A stretch of DNA of 64,000 nt from positions 868,001 to 932,000 of the forward strand of contig CAWCEP010000005.1 of assembly GCA_963794615.1 (NCBI GenBank). Direction: 5' to 3'. A program made the position numbers and the translations under genes. A model generated the notes under the pieces. The model did no database searches. It had not been told where the DNA came from and saw only the letters and a list, made by a program, of their open reading frames with translations. Numbering within the stretch: the first letter of the stretch is position 1; each line of letters starts with the position of its first letter. Source of the DNA: Chersky-840 sp963794615 (lineage in GTDB: Bacteria > Actinomycetota > Acidimicrobiia > Acidimicrobiales > UBA8190). Shown here in pieces: positions 8,372 through 16,946 of this stretch.

Positions 8372-9160
8372 GTGACCCCTGACCGGCCGGAGACGGCGCC
8401 ACCCTCGAGCTCACTCGACGCCCTGTGGTTGACCCCGGCCCCGGCCCCGGTGGCGGTGAGCGACTGGATGGTTGCGACCCCGTCGGCCCCGGTGGTCTCC
8501 GCGCCTGATCTCCCCGGGACAGCGCCGGGGGACAACGGCACCTTCATCCAGGGGAGCCCCGACTTCATCCAGGGGAGCCCCGACTTCATCCCGGGGAGCC
8601 CCGACGCCCGCCCCCCGATGGCCCGCCGGCCCGGCCGGGGGAGTCGCTGGATCATCGAGTGGGCCGTCGTGCTCATCGTGGCCGTCGTCGTGGCCCTCGG
8701 GATCCGGACCTTCGTCGTCCAGACGTTCTTCATCCCGTCGGCTTCGATGGAGCCCACCCTCATGATCGGCGACCGGATCCTCGTCGACAAGGTCAGCTAC
8801 CACCTCCACGCCGTGCACCGGGGCGACATCGTGGTCTTCGCCACGCCCCCCGGTGAGGACGCCGGGCCCGACGTCAAGGACCTGGTGAAACGCGTCATCG
8901 GCCTGCCCGGCGAGACGATCTCGTCGGCCGGGGGCCAGGTCGTGATCAACGGGAAGCCCCTCAAGGAGCCCTGGCTCGTCCCCGGGACCGTGACGACCGG
9001 GATCACCACCCGGAAGATCCCCGCCGGGGAGTACTTCGTCATGGGGGACAACCGCTCCGACTCGTCGGACAGCCGCTTCTTCGGACCCATCCACAAGAAC
9101 CTCATCGTGGGGCGCGTGGTGGTCAAGATCTGGCCGCTCACCTCCCTCCACATTTATTGA
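8372..9160 (+). CDS. lepB: Signal peptidase I
   Basis: A 262-residue membrane-anchored serine protease that cleaves signal peptides from exported proteins. A long proline-rich cytoplasmic N-terminus holds three copies of a seven-residue repeat (FIQGSPD). One membrane helix follows at about residues 90-112, then the catalytic Ser125 in PSASMEPTL, the general base Lys173 in VKRVIGLPGE, and the box MGDNRSDSSDSRFFGP. The GTG start is supported by the upstream -10 box, although the repeat-rich N-terminus is unusual and a later start is possible. It stands before the Tat genes, grouping export functions. Confidence 0.92.
   Translation: MTPDRPETAPPSSSLDALWLTPAPAPVAVSDWMVATPSAPVVSAPDLPGTAPGDNGTFIQGSPDFIQGSPDFIPGSPDARPPMARRPGRGSRWIIEWAVVLIVAVVVALGIRTFVVQTFFIPSASMEPTLMIGDRILVDKVSYHLHAVHRGDIVVFATPPGEDAGPDVKDLVKRVIGLPGETISSAGGQVVINGKPLKEPWLVPGTVTTGITTRKIPAGEYFVMGDNRSDSSDSRFFGPIHKNLIVGRVVVKIWPLTSLHIY
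8542..8602 (+). repeat. Tandem 21-bp repeat in lepB
   Basis: Three consecutive near-identical 21-bp units (GACTTCATCCAGGGGAGCCC plus C) encode FIQGSPD-type heptapeptides in the cytoplasmic tail of signal peptidase. The copy number may vary between strains. Confidence 0.8.
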
Positions 9161-9220
9161 TCCCTCGCACCGCCCGGACGGCCGTGCCGTCCGCCGCCGT
9201 TGCCGGGAGGCCCGGCGTCG

Positions 9221-9226
9221 TAGACT
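9221..9226 (+). promoter_or_regulatory. -10 box for the tatB-like gene
   Basis: TAGACT, 9 nt before ATG 9236; no ribosome binding site is visible, so a leaderless transcript is inferred. Confidence 0.4.
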
Positions 9227-9235
9227 TGGCGCCGA

Positions 9236-9748
9236 ATGCTGTCGCTCAGCCCGGCGAAACTGCTGGTCATCCTCGTCATCGCGCTCATCGTTCTGGGGCC
9301 CGAGAAGCTCCCGCAGGTGGCGCGCCAGATCGGCGCGGCCTGGCACGACCTGCGGCAGTGGCGGACCCGACTCGAGAGCGAGGTGCGGGGGACGTTTCCC
9401 AACCTGCCCCCCACCCACGAGGTGGCCCAGGCCGTGCGCTCGCCCCTGGCCTTCCTCGACCGTCTCGCCGACGAGCATGAGCGGGCCCTGAGCGAAGAGC
9501 CGGGCGTCGCCACCGATCCCGTCGTCGACGGCGAGACCGACGCCTCGGGGCCGGCCCCCCCGGTCGACGCCGCGACGACGGGCGCGGTCTCCCCGGCCGT
9601 CCCGGCGCCAAGACCACCGGGGTCGTCGAACGGGGCCGGGTCGACCAACGGGGCAGGGTCGACCAACGGGGCAGGGTCGACCAACGGCGCCGGTACGCCG
9701 GTGTCGTCTGTGCTCCCGGCCGTGCCCGACGACCCGAGCATGAACTGA
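9236..9748 (+). CDS. tatB: Twin-arginine translocase TatA/TatB-like subunit
   Basis: A 170-residue single-pass membrane protein of the Tat pathway, which exports folded proteins. An N-terminal helix (about residues 8-20, LVILVIALIVLGPEKLP) is followed by an amphipathic helix and a long acidic, then low-complexity tail containing (NGAGST)n repeats. The GPEKLP hinge and the length favour TatB over TatA. It lies 21 bp before tatC, with which it would form the receptor complex. Confidence 0.85.
   Translation: MLSLSPAKLLVILVIALIVLGPEKLPQVARQIGAAWHDLRQWRTRLESEVRGTFPNLPPTHEVAQAVRSPLAFLDRLADEHERALSEEPGVATDPVVDGETDASGPAPPVDAATTGAVSPAVPAPRPPGSSNGAGSTNGAGSTNGAGSTNGAGTPVSSVLPAVPDDPSMN
9638..9691 (+). 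repeat. Tandem 18-bp repeat in the tatB-like gene
   Basis: Three copies of GGGTCGACCAACGGGGCA encode a Gly/Ser/Thr/Asn-rich spacer near the C-terminus of the TatB-like protein. Confidence 0.8.
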
Positions 9749-9769
9749 CCGGCGACGCCACGGACCACC

Positions 9770-10531
9770 ATGGCGACCCGACTCCGACTGCCGTTCCGAG
9801 GCGCGTCGACGCGACCCTCGGCCGAAGCGATGACGCTCGGGGAGCACCTGGCGGAGCTGCGCCGACGGGTCGTCATCTGCGTGGTGGCGTTCGGGGCCGG
9901 CTCGACCGTGGCGTTCATCGTCTACCCCCACATCCTGCATTTCCTGCAGGCGCCGTACTGCCGGGTGACTCGTCCCCGCTCGTGCAAGCTGTACGTCACC
10001 GCACCGCTGGACGGGTTGTCCCTGCGCATCAAATTGGCCACCTACGGAGGGGTGTTCCTGGCATCACCGGTCATCTTGTGGGAGCTGTGGCGCTTCATCA
10101 CGCCGGGTCTGCACCGCAACGAGAAGCGCTACGCCATCCCCTTCGTAGTGTCGTCCATCGCGCTCTTCGCCTTCGGGGCGTACCTGGCCTTCGTGTCCTT
10201 CCCCCACGCGCTGCAGTTCCTGCAGAACATCGGGGGCCCCACGCTCCAGCAGATCTACAACCCCAACAGTTATCTGGGCCTGATCGTGGCGCTCATGGCG
10301 GTATTCGGGCTCACCTTCGAGTTCCCCGTCATCTTGGTGTCGCTCGAGCTCGTCGGCGTCCTGACGCCGAGGAAACTGGCGTCGGTGCGGCGCTGGGCCA
10401 TCGTGGGCATCGTGGTGTTCGCAGCCGTGATCACGCCCAGCGGGGACCCGTTCTCCATGCTGGCGCTGGCGGTGCCGATGTACATCTTCTACGAGGTGTC
10501 GATCCTGCTCGGCAAATTCCTGCGCCGTTGA
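9770..10531 (+). CDS. tatC: Sec-independent translocase subunit TatC
   Basis: A 253-residue polytopic membrane protein, the signal-peptide receptor of the Tat system. The conserved cytoplasmic EHLAELRRRVV motif sits at about residues 24-34. Six membrane helices follow, including the FRFAxP-equivalent region and the conserved VFGLTFEFPVILV segment. The C-terminus is short and basic (GKFLRR). The gene directly follows the tatB-like gene and precedes the HelY-type helicase, the same order as in mycobacteria. Confidence 0.94.
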   Translation: MATRLRLPFRGASTRPSAEAMTLGEHLAELRRRVVICVVAFGAGSTVAFIVYPHILHFLQAPYCRVTRPRSCKLYVTAPLDGLSLRIKLATYGGVFLASPVILWELWRFITPGLHRNEKRYAIPFVVSSIALFAFGAYLAFVSFPHALQFLQNIGGPTLQQIYNPNSYLGLIVALMAVFGLTFEFPVILVSLELVGVLTPRKLASVRRWAIVGIVVFAAVITPSGDPFSMLALAVPMYIFYEVSILLGKFLRR

Positions 10532-10544
10532 GCCACAACAGTCG

Positions 10545-12707
10545 GTGACGGCTGGTCCCGGCGCCGGCGACCCCGTGCGCGCCCAGGTGCGGGCACGCCT
10601 GGGATTCCCGCTCGACCCCTTCCAGGAGGCGGCCTTCGACGCCCTCGACAAGGGACGCTCGGTGCTCGTCTCGGCGCCGACCGGCTCGGGGAAGACGGTG
10701 GTGGCCGACTACGCGGTGGCCCGGGCCCGGGCCCGGGGTCAGCGCGCCTTCTATACGACGCCGCTCAAGGCACTCTCCAACCAGAAGTACTCGGAGCTGG
10801 CCGAGGTGTACGGCCCCGAAGAGGTGGGATTGCTCACCGGTGATCTTTCGCACAACGGGCACGCCGCCGTGGTCGTCATGACGACCGAGGTGTTGCGCAA
10901 CATGCTCTTCGCCCGCTCCCCGCAGCTGGCCGGCCTCGGTCTGGTCGTCCTGGACGAGGTGCACTACCTCCAGGACCCCTACCGCGGGTCGGTGTGGGAG
11001 GAGGTGCTCATCCTGAGCCCCCCCGAGGTGGTCTTCGTGTGCCTGTCGGCCACGGTGTCCAACGCGGCGCAGTTCGGAGAGTGGCTCACCACCGTGCGCG
11101 GCGCCACCGAGGTCGTCATCGAGACGCACCGCCCCGTCGAGCTGCGTAATCACGTGGCCGTGGCGGAGAAGGGGAGTCGCCGCGTCGAGCTCGTGCCGCT
11201 GCTGCACCATCGCAAGATCCACCCCAAGGCGCTGGCGCTCGACCAACGGGTGGCGCGCCTGGCGCGACGTCCGGGCGGGCTCCGCCATTCGCGCCTGGTG
11301 GGCCCGCGCCGCAGCGAGCTCATCGAAGCGCTCGACGACCTGACCATGTTGCCGGCCATCGTCTTCATCTTCTCGAGAGCGGCGTGCGACGCGGCGGTCG
11401 CCCAGTGCCTTTCCGACGGGATGCGTCTCACGAGTCCCGAGGAGAGAGCCGAGATCAGACGTCGCTGCGAGGAGCACACCGAGGGGTTGCCCGACGAGGA
11501 GCTGCGCGTCCTGGGGTACGGGCCGTGGGCGGCGGGTCTCGAAGCGGGGCTGGGGTCGCACCACGCCGGCCTGATCCCGGCCTTTCGAGAGGCGGTGGAG
11601 GACTGCTTCTCTTCGAACCTGTTGGGCGTGGTGTTCGCCACCGAGACCCTGTCGCTCGGCATCAACATGCCGGCCCGCACGGTGGTGATCGAGCGGCTCA
11701 CCAAGATCCGCGAGCACGGGCGCAGCGGGTTGTCGTCGGGGGAGTACGCGCAGTTGACGGGACGAGCCGGCCGGCGCGGTCTCGACTCGGTCGGCCATGC
11801 CGTGGTGGTGTGGTCCCCACAAGTGTCGATGACGGCGCTCGCCACGCTGGCCACCTCTGCGCCCCCCGATCTGCGGTCGTCGTTCCGGGCCAGCTACAAC
11901 CTGGCTGTCAACCTCGTGCGCCGGTACCACGTCGATCAGGCCCACTACATCCTGGACCGCTCCTTCGCCCAGTTCCTCGACCGCGCCCATCACCACGCCC
12001 TGTCGCGCCGGCTCGATCGCGCCCTGGCGCTGCTCGAGCACTTCGGGTACGTGGACCTCGCCGCGTGGCGGCTCACGGCGCGCGGCGCATCGTTGGCCGG
12101 GATCTATCACGAGTCCGATCTCCTCGTCGCCGAGGCCCTCGCCGAGGGGCTCTTCGACGGGCTCGACCCGCCCGAACTGGCCGCGGTGGTGTCGTCGTGC
12201 ACCTTCGAGACGCGCCCCGGTCGGGCGCCGGTGCTGGCGTCGCCCCCCAAGGCGCTTCGCCCGAGACTGGAGGCGATCGCCGACGTGGCCGAGCGCCTGC
12301 GCGCCGAGGAGCAGGCGTCGCGCCTGCCGCGCACCCGGGCCCCCGACGAGGGGTTCGCCGACGTCGCCCTCCGGTGGGCGCGCGGACAACGCCTCGACCG
12401 TGTCCTCGAGCGGGCCGAGCTCGCGCCCGGCGACTTCGTGCGCAACGTGAAGCAACTGATCGACCTGCTGCGCCAGTTGGCCGTGGTGGGCGTCGCGGAC
12501 ACCGCCGGCGCGGCCCGTCACGCCGCCGACTTGCTCCAACGCGGCGTGGTGGCGGCGTCGGCGGGCCCGACCCTCGCCCTCGACGATCTCGCCTCCGCGC
12601 CGGCGCCCACCGTCGCCGACGAGGCCCCGCCGGGGGCCGGCATGACCCGATCGGAGGGGGCCGCAATGCCCCTCGAACAGGGGTGGCGCGGGTCTCGGGG
12701 CAGGTAA
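10545..12707 (+). CDS. helY: SKI2/HelY-type DEVH-box helicase
   Basis: A 720-residue superfamily 2 RNA helicase. Motif I is SAPTGSGKT (about residues 44-52), motif II is DEVH, motif III is LSATVSN, and the second RecA domain ends in QLTGRAGRRGLD. The C-terminal half matches the winged-helix and helical region of Ski2-like enzymes. The homologue HelY also lies beside tatC in mycobacteria. The GTG start 13 bp after tatC suggests one transcription unit. The substrate cannot be told from sequence. Confidence 0.9.
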   Translation: MTAGPGAGDPVRAQVRARLGFPLDPFQEAAFDALDKGRSVLVSAPTGSGKTVVADYAVARARARGQRAFYTTPLKALSNQKYSELAEVYGPEEVGLLTGDLSHNGHAAVVVMTTEVLRNMLFARSPQLAGLGLVVLDEVHYLQDPYRGSVWEEVLILSPPEVVFVCLSATVSNAAQFGEWLTTVRGATEVVIETHRPVELRNHVAVAEKGSRRVELVPLLHHRKIHPKALALDQRVARLARRPGGLRHSRLVGPRRSELIEALDDLTMLPAIVFIFSRAACDAAVAQCLSDGMRLTSPEERAEIRRRCEEHTEGLPDEELRVLGYGPWAAGLEAGLGSHHAGLIPAFREAVEDCFSSNLLGVVFATETLSLGINMPARTVVIERLTKIREHGRSGLSSGEYAQLTGRAGRRGLDSVGHAVVVWSPQVSMTALATLATSAPPDLRSSFRASYNLAVNLVRRYHVDQAHYILDRSFAQFLDRAHHHALSRRLDRALALLEHFGYVDLAAWRLTARGASLAGIYHESDLLVAEALAEGLFDGLDPPELAAVVSSCTFETRPGRAPVLASPPKALRPRLEAIADVAERLRAEEQASRLPRTRAPDEGFADVALRWARGQRLDRVLERAELAPGDFVRNVKQLIDLLRQLAVVGVADTAGAARHAADLLQRGVVAASAGPTLALDDLASAPAPTVADEAPPGAGMTRSEGAAMPLEQGWRGSRGR

Positions 12708-12741
12708 TCGGGGGTCCGCCACCACGGCGTCGAGCCGGTCG

Positions 12742-12747
12742 TAGTGT
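12742..12747 (+). promoter_or_regulatory. -10 box for the ThyX-like gene
   Basis: TAGTGT, 10 nt before ATG 12758; the spacer has no Shine-Dalgarno. Confidence 0.35.
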
Positions 12748-12757
12748 TGCCGGGGCC

Positions 12758-14380
12758 ATGTTCCCCTACGCCGAGGAGACGTTCAGCGCCGACGAGACCG
12801 AGGTGCTGCGCCGATACGTCACCAACGTCGAGGGGCCCGTCTTCGCCCTGGTGAACCTGCCCGAAGTGGTGAAAGGGGCGTTGTTCGCCCGCTATTCGCG
12901 CTCGGCCAAGAGCCTGCGGCGGTTGTTCCTCGACGAATTCGTGGGCGAGCTCGACGTGACCGGGGACGCCGGGGTCGACGCCACCATGGGACTGCGCCGG
13001 GCCGAAGAGCTCTACGACCGCGTCTTCCTCGAGTACGGCGACGATTCGGTGGCCCAGCTCGGCGGCGTCCACCTCGCCTGCGAGCAGGCGTCGAACATGC
13101 TCACCAAGGTGCTCGAGTGGGGCCGGCTCATGGCCTATCTCGAGCAGTCGACGCGCTACGTGCCCTACGACAGTCGCCTCAGCTCCGGCCACTACCGCTA
13201 CCACCGCGACCCCGAGGTGCTCGAGTCTTCCATCGGAGCCCGGTACGTCGGTGACATGGACCGCATGTTCGACACCTACGGCGCGTCGCTCCCCGAGTTG
13301 CAGGCCTGGCTCTCCAAGCGCTTTCCCCAGCGCGCCGGCGATTCAGACTTCGTGTACCGCCAGTCCATCCGGGCCAAGGCACTGGACGCGCTACGCGGGC
13401 TGCTGCCCGCGGCGTCGTTGTCGAATGTCGGCGTGTACGGGACGGGCCAGTCCTACGAGATGCTGTTGCTGCGCATGCGGGCCCATCCTCTTCCCGAGGC
13501 GCGCCGGTACGCGCAGCTCATGCTGGACGAGCTGCGCAAGGTCATCCCGTCGTTCCTCCAGCGCGTCGACATCCCCGAGCGCGGCGGAGTGTGGACCGAG
13601 TACCTGGCTGACACCGCGGCCCGGACCGACGAGGTGGTGGCCCGGCTGTGGCCCGACGCCCAGGGCCCGCCCCCCGAGCAGGCGTCGAGCGTGGCCCTCG
13701 TGGACTGGGACCCCGAAGGCGAGGACAAGGTCATCGCGGCCATCTGCTACCCGCGCACGACCCTGTCGGACCAGGAAGTCCTCCGTCGGGTCCGGGCGCT
13801 GGGGCCCGAGGACCGGCGATCCATCATGCGGGCCTACGTGGGGGAGCGCACCAACCGTCGCCACCGTCCGGGGCGGGCCTTCGAGCGCACCGACTACCGG
13901 TTCGACGTGGTCTCGGACTACGGGGCGTTCCGGGACCTGCAGCGCCACCGCATGCTCACCATCGAGTGGCAGGACCTCGGCCCCGGCCTCGGCTACGAGA
14001 TGCCCGACACCGTGGCGGAGGCGGGCCTCGGAGACCGCTACGCGCGGTCGATGGCACGCTCGGCCGATCTCTACGACGTCATGACACGGGTGTGTCGCAC
14101 CCAGGCGCCCTATGCGGTCGCGCTCGCCTTCCGGGTTCGCTATGCGATGCAGATGAATGCGCGCGAAGCACTGCACATGCTCGAGCTGCGGTCGGGGGAG
14201 CAGGGCCATCCCGCCTACCGGGTCGTCGCCCAGGACATGCACCGGCTCATCGCCGAGCACGCCGGGCACCGGGTCATCGCCGAGGCCATGACGTTTGTGG
14301 ACCATCAGTCCTACGACCTCGAGCGACTCGGTTCCGAGAAACGGGCCGAGGCTCGTCGCTCCGCCGCCGTCCCGACCTGA
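12758..14380 (+). CDS. Large ThyX-like (FAD-dependent thymidylate synthase family) protein
   Basis: A 540-residue protein with two ThyX-like halves. The first carries an EYGDDSVAQLGGVHLACE stretch like the ThyX substrate region. The second has QRHRMLTIEWQDL with R396-H397-R398, which echoes the ThyX RHR motif but lacks the Ser/Asn residues that follow it in true ThyX. True ThyX is about 220-250 residues, so this is a double-length paralogue. Whether it makes dTMP is doubtful; flavin binding is inferred from the fold only. ATG 12758 is chosen because the upstream frame runs into helY out of register and a -10 box precedes it. Confidence 0.7.
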   Translation: MFPYAEETFSADETEVLRRYVTNVEGPVFALVNLPEVVKGALFARYSRSAKSLRRLFLDEFVGELDVTGDAGVDATMGLRRAEELYDRVFLEYGDDSVAQLGGVHLACEQASNMLTKVLEWGRLMAYLEQSTRYVPYDSRLSSGHYRYHRDPEVLESSIGARYVGDMDRMFDTYGASLPELQAWLSKRFPQRAGDSDFVYRQSIRAKALDALRGLLPAASLSNVGVYGTGQSYEMLLLRMRAHPLPEARRYAQLMLDELRKVIPSFLQRVDIPERGGVWTEYLADTAARTDEVVARLWPDAQGPPPEQASSVALVDWDPEGEDKVIAAICYPRTTLSDQEVLRRVRALGPEDRRSIMRAYVGERTNRRHRPGRAFERTDYRFDVVSDYGAFRDLQRHRMLTIEWQDLGPGLGYEMPDTVAEAGLGDRYARSMARSADLYDVMTRVCRTQAPYAVALAFRVRYAMQMNAREALHMLELRSGEQGHPAYRVVAQDMHRLIAEHAGHRVIAEAMTFVDHQSYDLERLGSEKRAEARRSAAVPT

Positions 14381-14822
14381 CACCGTCGGACTCCGGGGCG
14401 CCGATCGCACGCCGAGGAGAAAAGCCGCCGTCGTCTTGACCAGGGGGGATGCGCAAAGGCCCTGGTCGGCTCCATCAAGAGGCGCTTGAGTCCTCCATCG
14501 AGCGGAGCCTATTGTGCGCCCCAGTCCCAGACGCCCCTACAGCTGCTCCTCCGGTCTACCGGCTGAGCGGGTGGCGAGGGGGGGATTACTGTGAGAGGCG
14601 GAGGGTGGCCCGGGGAACCGAGTAGAGAACGTCACCACCATGACCCCGGCGGGTGCCGCCGGTCTGGTGGAGATGGCACCAAAGGTTCCCGGGCCCTACC
14701 GCCCCCGGCGTACGCGTCACACCGAGATCTCCCGATGGCCCTGTCGCGGTGATCTGACTCCCGGATCGGAGCCGATATGCTCCCGCGGCGTCCGACGACC
14801 TAAAGGGACCTAAAGGGCAGAA
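14381..14822. other. Gene-free stretch with strong secondary structure
   Basis: No credible ORF. It contains an 8-bp hairpin near 14438-14475 (GACCAGGG with CCCTGGTC), the long hairpin at 14607-14695 listed separately, a TATGCT -10-like box at 14775-14780, and a direct repeat GACCTAAAGGG just before the DUF4193 gene, part of which serves as its ribosome binding site. Confidence 0.5.
14607..14695. ncRNA. Candidate structured RNA (about 90-nt hairpin)
   Basis: GGCCCGGGGAACC at 14607-14619 pairs with GGTTCCCGGGCC at 14684-14695 with one bulged base. Nested inside, CCACCA pairs with TGGTGG, and CCGGCG/CCGCCGG closes a GGTG loop. It matches none of the riboswitch or housekeeping RNA consensuses I know. 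It could be an RNA, a 5' regulator of the DUF4193 gene, or just a repeat. Strand is undetermined. Confidence 0.3.
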
Positions 14823-15305
14823 GTGGCCGACGACCTGGATGATGTGGCAGAACCCGAGGAGCTCGACACCGAGGACCTCGAGGACCTCGCCGACGAGGAA
14901 ATGCTCGAAGAAGTCCTCGACGAGGAGGACCTCGACGTCGCCCTCGTCGACGATGACGACGACGACGTCGTCGCCGATATCGACGTCGTCGAGGAGGACG
15001 AGCCCGACGTGGTCGTCGTCCCCGTGGCCACCGTCACCACCGCCGAGGAGGGTGACGAAGAGGAAGAAGAGGTCGACGACGAGGATGTCGAGGCCAGCCT
15101 GGACGAGATCCTGAAGGAGCGCCTGGTCGTCGAGGAGGAGGAGGCCGAGGACGAGGAGGTCGTCGAGCCCGACGACCGCTCCGAGGGCTCGGAGCGGGTC
15201 CTGCCCAAGCAGCCCGACGAATTCGTGTGCAGCTCCTGTTTCCTCGTCAAGCACTCCAGCCAGCTCGCCGATCCCGAAAAGGGGCTGTGCCGGGACTGCG
15301 TGTGA
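14823..15305 (+). CDS. DUF4193 family acidic zinc-ribbon protein
   Basis: A 160-residue protein, extremely acidic over residues 1-120 (runs of Asp, Glu and Val), ending in the DUF4193 signature VLPKQPDEFVCSSCFLVKHS and CRDC. Four cysteines (CSSC and CRDC) probably bind zinc. The family is restricted to Actinobacteria, and its function is unknown. The GTG start follows an AAAGGG box. The 3' gene begins 40 bp downstream. Confidence 0.85.
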   Translation: MADDLDDVAEPEELDTEDLEDLADEEMLEEVLDEEDLDVALVDDDDDDVVADIDVVEEDEPDVVVVPVATVTTAEEGDEEEEEVDDEDVEASLDEILKERLVVEEEEAEDEEVVEPDDRSEGSERVLPKQPDEFVCSSCFLVKHSSQLADPEKGLCRDCV

Positions 15306-15345
15306 GCGCGGTGGTGAGAGGGCGCCACGGACAGGAGGGTGCGAG

Positions 15346-15969
15346 ATGACCGACGACAAGTCTCCCGGAGACCGGTTGCTCGAGCTCGTGGTCTTCGGGC
15401 CCACCGGCTTGGCCGTCACGCTCGTCGAGGAGTTCCCCAAGCTCGTCGAGAAGGGCCGCCACCGCGTCGAAGGGCAGGTCCACACCGCCCGCCTCGTCGG
15501 GCAGGTCGCGTTTCAGATGGGCCGTCGCCAACTCGAGCAAACGCTCGGGCACCTCGTCGCTCAGGCTGACGGCGGTCGTGGCGACGACGACGTCGACACC
15601 GTCCCCGGCATCGACCACGATCAGCCCGGGGCCGAGGCCCCCGCCGCCGAGGCGTCTCCCGGCGACGTCCCCGACGTCGATCGGCGCGCCGGGTCGTCGG
15701 TGGCGGCCGGGCGCGAGCCGGCGTCGACGCCGTGGCGGCCATCGGTGTGGCTCGGGAGCGGGGGACCCAACGGCACCGAGTCGCCGTCGTCGCTCGCCAT
15801 CCCCGGCTACGACAGCCTCTCGGCGTCGCAAGTGGTCCAGCGATTGGAGGGATTGTCGCCGTCCGAGCTCGAAGAGGTGCGCGCCCACGAGGCCTCGCAC
15901 CGCCAGCGCCGCACCATTCTCCACCGGGTCGAGCAGCTGCTCACCGGCGGAGACAGCGTGCCGTCCTAG
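15346..15969 (+). CDS. Conserved hypothetical protein
   Basis: A 207-residue protein of unknown function. The N-terminal 70 residues are a folded-looking segment (LVEEFPKLVEKGRHRVEGQV) and the middle is Asp/Pro/Ala-rich. The C-terminal 45 residues (IPGYDSLSASQVVQRLEGLS, then a helical tail) form a short module that I recall from several Acidimicrobiia proteins. AGGAGG lies 9 nt before ATG 15346. The DUF4193 gene precedes it and a GNAT gene follows. Confidence 0.7.
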   Translation: MTDDKSPGDRLLELVVFGPTGLAVTLVEEFPKLVEKGRHRVEGQVHTARLVGQVAFQMGRRQLEQTLGHLVAQADGGRGDDDVDTVPGIDHDQPGAEAPAAEASPGDVPDVDRRAGSSVAAGREPASTPWRPSVWLGSGGPNGTESPSSLAIPGYDSLSASQVVQRLEGLSPSELEEVRAHEASHRQRRTILHRVEQLLTGGDSVPS

Positions 15970-15998
15970 CGGACCGGGCAACGGGTCGGGTCGGTCCC

Positions 15999-16475
15999 GT
16001 GGAGGGCACCCGTCCGGCGCGCCGCGAGGACGCCGACCGCTGCGGCGCGCTGTGTCGTAGCGCGCTCGAAGAGGTCCAACGGGCCCGGGGTGGGGCCCTG
16101 TTCGTGCGCCGGGAGACCGGTCTGATCGCCAAGGCCCTCCTACGTCCCGGTGGCCTCGACCGCCTGCTGTCGGACCCCCGGCGCCGGGTCGTGCTCGGGA
16201 CCGTCGACGACTCGGTGGTGGGCATGGCGATCGGGCGCCTCGACGAAGTGGGCGAGACGAGACTCGGGATCATCGACGCCTGTTATGTCGAGCCCGCGGC
16301 GCGGGGCGTGGGGGTCGGCACGGCGCTGCTCGACTCCGTGGTGACGTGGTTCGGTGCGTCGGGCTGTCGCGGCGTGGACATCAGCGCCCTGCCCGGTGAC
16401 CGGGCCACGAAGAACCTCCTCGAGGCGTCGGGGTTCAAGGCTCGTCTCATCACCATGCACCGAACCCTGGAGTGA
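15999..16475 (+). CDS. GNAT-family acetyltransferase
   Basis: A 158-residue acetyl-CoA-dependent transferase of unknown substrate. The acetyl-CoA pyrophosphate loop is visible as ARGVGVGTALL (consensus R/Q-x-x-G-x-G/A), preceded by the beta4 strand LGIIDACYVEP and followed by GASGCRGVDISALPG and ASGFKARLITM. The GTG at 15999 is inferred, since the open frame continues upstream inside the previous gene. The stop overlaps the start of the NUDIX gene (GTGA), so the two are probably co-translated. Confidence 0.85.
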   Translation: MEGTRPARREDADRCGALCRSALEEVQRARGGALFVRRETGLIAKALLRPGGLDRLLSDPRRRVVLGTVDDSVVGMAIGRLDEVGETRLGIIDACYVEPAARGVGVGTALLDSVVTWFGASGCRGVDISALPGDRATKNLLEASGFKARLITMHRTLE

Positions 16476-16897
16476 GGCGCGCGCCCGGGGCCGCGGCGGC
16501 GCTGCGGCCCGTGCTGGCGGTGGGTGCCGTGGCCGTGCGGGGCGGCGCGCTGCTCCTCGTCCAACGAGCCCGTGACCCTGAGGCGGGGAAATGGAGCGTG
16601 CCGGGCGGCCACGTCGAGCCGGGCGAGACCATGGCGGGTGCCGTCGAGCGCGAGGTGCTCGAGGAGACCGGGCTCGAGCTGCGGTGCGGGCCGTTGCTGG
16701 GCTGGGCCGAGCGGATCGGCCCCGGCTACCACTTCGTCATCCTCGACTTCACCGTGGTGGTGCCCGAGGGCTGCGGGGAGCCGGTGCCGGGCAGCGACGC
16801 CGCCGCCGCGGCCTGGGTCCCGCTCGGTGCGATGGTCGCCCGGTCGTTGGTCGACGGCCTGGAGGGTTTCCTCCGCTCCCACGGTGTGCTCGCCTGA
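16472..16897 (+). CDS. NUDIX hydrolase
   Basis: A 141-residue hydrolase of nucleoside diphosphates linked to another moiety. The Nudix box is perfect: GHVEPGE, then seven residues, then REVLEETGLEL (about residues 47-69). The strand WSVPGG precedes it. The short single-domain layout and LVQRARDPEAGKW start resemble MutT/ADP-ribose-type enzymes, but substrate cannot be assigned. It overlaps the GNAT gene by four bases. Confidence 0.9.
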   Translation: MRRAPGAAAALRPVLAVGAVAVRGGALLLVQRARDPEAGKWSVPGGHVEPGETMAGAVEREVLEETGLELRCGPLLGWAERIGPGYHFVILDFTVVVPEGCGEPVPGSDAAAAAWVPLGAMVARSLVDGLEGFLRSHGVLA

Positions 16898-16946
16898 CCC
16901 AGGTCCGGCCGGGAAGGGGGTCGGGGGAGGGGCGGTGCTCGTGTGG

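Noticed and set aside
11384..12757. N-terminal extension of the ThyX-like protein
   Set aside because: The frame stays open far upstream, but it lies out of register inside helY and its translation is Arg/Pro/Gly-rich without structure. A -10 box and family similarity begin at 12758.
14577..14770. A known riboswitch or housekeeping RNA (glycine, cobalamin, c-di-AMP, RNase P, SRP, tmRNA)
   Set aside because: I compared the conserved core sequences that I remember and none is present; only secondary structure remains.
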